Shown here: positions 11,316-13,861 of the stretch, piece by piece
Layout of the letters: each line of letters starts with the position of its first letter
Numbering within the stretch: position 1 is the first letter of the stretch
NCBI GenBank assembly: GCA_964608945.1
Contig: CAZSQB010000022.1
Span: forward strand, 1 to 13,861
Source: CAYWEP01 sp964608945
GTDB taxonomy: Bacteria; Patescibacteriota; Microgenomatia; Levybacterales; UBA12049
Direction: 5' to 3'
Length of the DNA stretch: 13,861 bases
Notes under the pieces: generated by a model
Told to the model about the DNA's origin: nothing
What the model saw: only the letters and a program-made list of their open reading frames with translations
The model's database searches: none
Translations under genes and position numbers: made by a program

Positions 11316-13861
11316 ATGACTCAAATCGGCAAAATACAGCCTGTTGCTATTACCCATGAGATGAAGAAGGCGTATCTAAATTACGCCATGTCTGTTATTG
11401 TCGCCCGTGCGCTGCCAGATGTGAGAGACGGGCTAAAACCAGTACACAGACGTATCCTCTTTGCCATGCACGAGATGGGGCTTCACCACAGTGCAAAATA
11501 CTCAAAAAGTGCCAAAATTGTCGGAGAAGTCATGGGAAAATACCATCCGCATGGTGACATGCCAATCTACGATGCGCTTGTTCGTCTCGCGCAGGATTTT
11601 GCCATGCGCTACCCTCTGATTGACGGTCAAGGAAATTTCGGCTCAATTGACGGCGACCCGGCAGCTGCCATGCGCTATACAGAAGCCCGCATGGCGACGA
11701 TTGCATCTGAAATGCTCGTTGATATTGATAAAGAAACAGTTGCATACGCAGATAACTTTGATGCGACATTAAAAGAACCGGTCTTTCTCCCAGCCAAATT
11801 GCCAAATCTCCTCCTCATGGGTTCTGAGGGTATTGCCGTTGGTATGGCGACCAAGATTCCGCCCCACAACTTGGGTGAAGTTATAGACGCGATCATTTTT
11901 ATGATCGGAAAAACCANNNNNNNNNNNNNNNNNNNNNNNNNNNNNNNNNNNNNNNNNNNNNNNNNNNNNNNNNNNNNNNNNNNNNNNNNNNNNNNNNNNN
12001 NNNNNNNNNNNNNNNNAAAGGTTGGGCCGAATTCGCCGATTCATATGACTTCAACGGCCACGATCGATGAGCTCTTGCAGTACATTAAAGGCCCTGATTT
12101 TCCAACAGCTGGCAGCATCTACGACAACGCGGAGATTAAGAATGCGTACATGACCGGCCGCGGGAAAATCATGATTCGTGGAAAAGCAGAGATAGAAGAT
12201 ATCGGACAGGGAAAATCCGCAATTATCGTAACCGAGCTTCCATACCAAGTAAATAAAGCACTACTTGTCGCCCGCATCGCAGATTTGGCAAAGGATAAAA
12301 AGATTGAAGGAATAACTGATCTTCGTGATGAATCTGACAGGCGAGGCTTACGAATATATATCGAGCTCAAACGCGACGCCACTCCGAAAAAGATTTTAAA
12401 TAATCTTTTTAAATTTACTGCTCTTCAGACATCATTCCCCGTCAACGTCGTCGCCCTCGTTGACGGCACACCACAAACGCTTAACTTAAAAGTAATTCTA
12501 GAGGAGTACCTGAGACACCGTTACCATGTCGTCAGACGAAGGTCGGAATTTGAGCTCAGACAAGCAAAAGCGCGACTTCATATTCTGGAAGGATTAAAAA
12601 TCGCGGTTGATCATATTGACGCTGTCATAAAAACCATCCGTGAATCACGGACCCAGGAAGACGCCAAAAATAACTTGATGAGCAAATTCAAGCTTACTGA
12701 GATTCAAGCAACCGCTATTTTGGATATGCAACTTCGCCGCCTTGCAGCGCTTGAGAGGCAGAAAATCGAAGATGAGCTCATGATGGTCAAGGAAACAATC
12801 GCCTATTTGGAAGACCTCCTCGCACACCCTGAGAAAATTCTCCACGTTATAAAAGACGAACTACAGCATATCAGAGACAAGTACGCAGATCCGAGACGCA
12901 CCAAGGTCTACAAAAGTAAAGTCGGCGAATTCTCAGAAGAAGACCTGATCCCCAACGAACCAACAGTTATCACTATGACAAGCACTGGCTACATCAAAAG
13001 GCAATCTCTGAATAGCTTCCATACACAAAACCGCGGCGGAAAGGGTGTAAGTGGTATGAAAATAAAAGAAGAAGATGTAATTGCATATATCCGCTTTGCC
13101 CAAACACATGACAATATTCTCTTTTTCACGAATAAAGGAAAAGTCTATCAACTGCGAGCATTTGAAATCGCTGAAAGCTCTCGTACCAGCAAGGGGACAG
13201 CTATTGTTAATTTATTAAATATCGAATCAGGCGAAAAAGTTGAATCGCTCGTCGCGTATAGTCTGAAAGACCAGAAAGGAAAATATGTATTTCTCACCAC
13301 AAAAAAGGGCACGGTCAAAAAATCTGCACTCTCTGAGTTTGAAAATATTAAGCGCTCAGGTATTATTGCAATAAAACTTGACGCTGGCGATGAGTTGATA
13401 TGGAGTAACCTCACAACAGGCGATGACGATGTCTTTATCGTCACAAAAGACGGAAAAGTAATTCGTTTCCATGAAAAGTCCGCGCGACCTATGGGGCGGG
13501 CAACAACCGGCGTTCGGGGTATAAAGCTAGTTGGCAACGATGAAGTCATCGGCATGGATGTTATTGCCAAAGGAAACAAACCTGATCTTCTAACCATTAT
13601 GGAAAATGGGTTGGGCAAAAAGACAAATGTCGATCTCTTCCGCGGCCAGAGTAGAGCAGGGCAAGGGATAAAAGTCGCTAAATTAACTGACAAGACAGGC
13701 AAAGTCGCGATGGCACAAATCATCTCAGCTGAGACTGCAGAAGTGATCATCACATCGAAAAAAGGGCAGGTCGTAAAGCTAGATATTACATCAGTCCCTA
13801 AGCTTTCTCGTGATACACAAGGCGTTATCCTCATGCGCTTCTCAGACAAATCAGACAAAGT
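11316..13861 (+). CDS. gyrA: DNA gyrase subunit A (3' end beyond window, internal gap)
   Basis: The breakage-reunion subunit of gyrase, truncated by the window edge and interrupted by 100 N. The N-terminal half shows RALPDVRDGLKPVHRRILF (31-49), GKYHPHGD (74-81), and AAAMRYTEARM with the catalytic Tyr121, equal to E. coli Tyr122. After the gap come TIDELLQYIKGPDFPTAG, the coiled-coil tower region, and the C-terminal beta-pinwheel. The GyrA box reads QNRGGKG (13026-13046), which supports gyrase over topoisomerase IV; the second residue is Asn instead of Arg. The position equal to E. coli Ser83 is Met82, while Asp87 is kept (D86). Frames on both sides of the gap agree when 100 N are counted. 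Several pinwheel blades follow to the window edge, so only a short C-terminal part is probably missing. Confidence 0.96.
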   Translation, partial: MTQIGKIQPVAITHEMKKAYLNYAMSVIVARALPDVRDGLKPVHRRILFAMHEMGLHHSAKYSKSAKIVGEVMGKYHPHGDMPIYDALVRLAQDFAMRYPLIDGQGNFGSIDGDPAAAMRYTEARMATIASEMLVDIDKETVAYADNFDATLKEPVFLPAKLPNLLLMGSEGIAVGMATKIPPHNLGEVIDAIIFMIGKTXXXXXXXXXXXXXXXXXXXXXXXXXXXXXXXXXXKVGPNSPIHMTSTATIDELLQYIKGPDFPTAGSIYDNAEIKNAYMTGRGKIMIRGKAEIEDIGQGKSAIIVTELPYQVNKALLVARIADLAKDKKIEGITDLRDESDRRGLRIYIELKRDATPKKILNNLFKFTALQTSFPVNVVALVDGTPQTLNLKVILEEYLRHRYHVVRRRSEFELRQAKARLHILEGLKIAVDHIDAVIKTIRESRTQEDAKNNLMSKFKLTEIQATAILDMQLRRLAALERQKIEDELMMVKETIAYLEDLLAHPEKILHVIKDELQHIRDKYADPRRTKVYKSKVGEFSEEDLIPNEPTVITMTSTGYIKRQSLNSFHTQNRGGKGVSGMKIKEEDVIAYIRFAQTHDNILFFTNKGKVYQLRAFEIAESSRTSKGTAIVNLLNIESGEKVESLVAYSLKDQKGKYVFLTTKKGTVKKSALSEFENIKRSGIIAIKLDAGDELIWSNLTTGDDDVFIVTKDGKVIRFHEKSARPMGRATTGVRGIKLVGNDEVIGMDVIAKGNKPDLLTIMENGLGKKTNVDLFRGQSRAGQGIKVAKLTDKTGKVAMAQIISAETAEVIITSKKGQVVKLDITSVPKLSRDTQGVILMRFSDKSDK
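11917..12016. other. Assembly gap of 100 N within gyrA
   Basis: Exactly 100 undetermined bases, the customary size for a scaffold gap of unknown length. It lies between the NLGEVIDAIIFMIGK segment and the TIDELLQYIKGPDFP segment of GyrA. The real length is unknown; the reading frame is kept if it equals 100 or differs by a multiple of 3. Confidence 0.98.

Noticed and set aside
13148..13858. 236-codon minus-strand open frame
   Set aside because: Fully antisense to the GyrA pinwheel domain, which has clear homology; no motif or ribosome-binding site.
11316..13861. Topoisomerase IV subunit ParC
   Set aside because: A GyrA box QNRGGKG and a full beta-pinwheel are present, and gyrB is nearby.

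Overview
The window reads as chromosomal DNA of a Patescibacteria (Candidate Phyla Radiation) bacterium, probably of the Parcubacteria type. This rests on the compact type IV pilus locus without pilM/N/O/Q, the small clamp-loader delta' protein without a P-loop, AT-rich intergenic spacers with degenerate short repeats, and promoters that lie almost on top of start codons. TGA acts as a stop (pilD and gyrB end in TGA), so the UGA-recoding lineages are excluded. No taxon below phylum level can be supported from the sequence.

Layout: the minus-strand half (about 68 to 6291) is a type IV pilus locus. In transcription order it holds pilB (assembly ATPase), pilT (retraction ATPase), pilC (platform protein), a 180-bp spacer with a REP-like palindrome cluster and a good promoter, a type IV prepilin, pilD (prepilin peptidase) and a second prepilin that overlaps pilD by 4 bp. 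The plus-strand half begins back to back with pilB and holds a delta'-like clamp-loader gene (holB), gyrB, hppA (membrane H+-pyrophosphatase, K+-independent type) and gyrA. GyrA runs off the right end and is interrupted by exactly 100 N at 11917-12016.

How the genes fit together: the left half supplies a complete minimal pilus machine. PilD cleaves the two GFTLIEL pilins, PilB and PilT drive extension and retraction, and PilC is the membrane platform. The right half is replication and DNA topology, with an ion-pumping pyrophosphatase between the two gyrase subunits.

The most unusual signal is a family of degenerate 7-bp-period repeat arrays at seven places. They lie downstream of the last pilin, inside both prepilin leaders, twice in opposite orientation inside pilD at predicted inter-membrane loops, between pilB and pilT, and as a 123-nt fold-back hairpin that includes the gyrB stop codon. 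Several arrays are flanked by, or made of, inverted repeats. The second prepilin leader appears to have been lengthened in frame by such an array plus a GC-rich stem-loop bounded by 7-bp inverted repeats. These arrays look like small repeat elements that enter both spacers and reading frames. No gene-free stretch exceeds 300 bp; the longest are 1946-2125 and 9090-9249, both filled with the repeats described.
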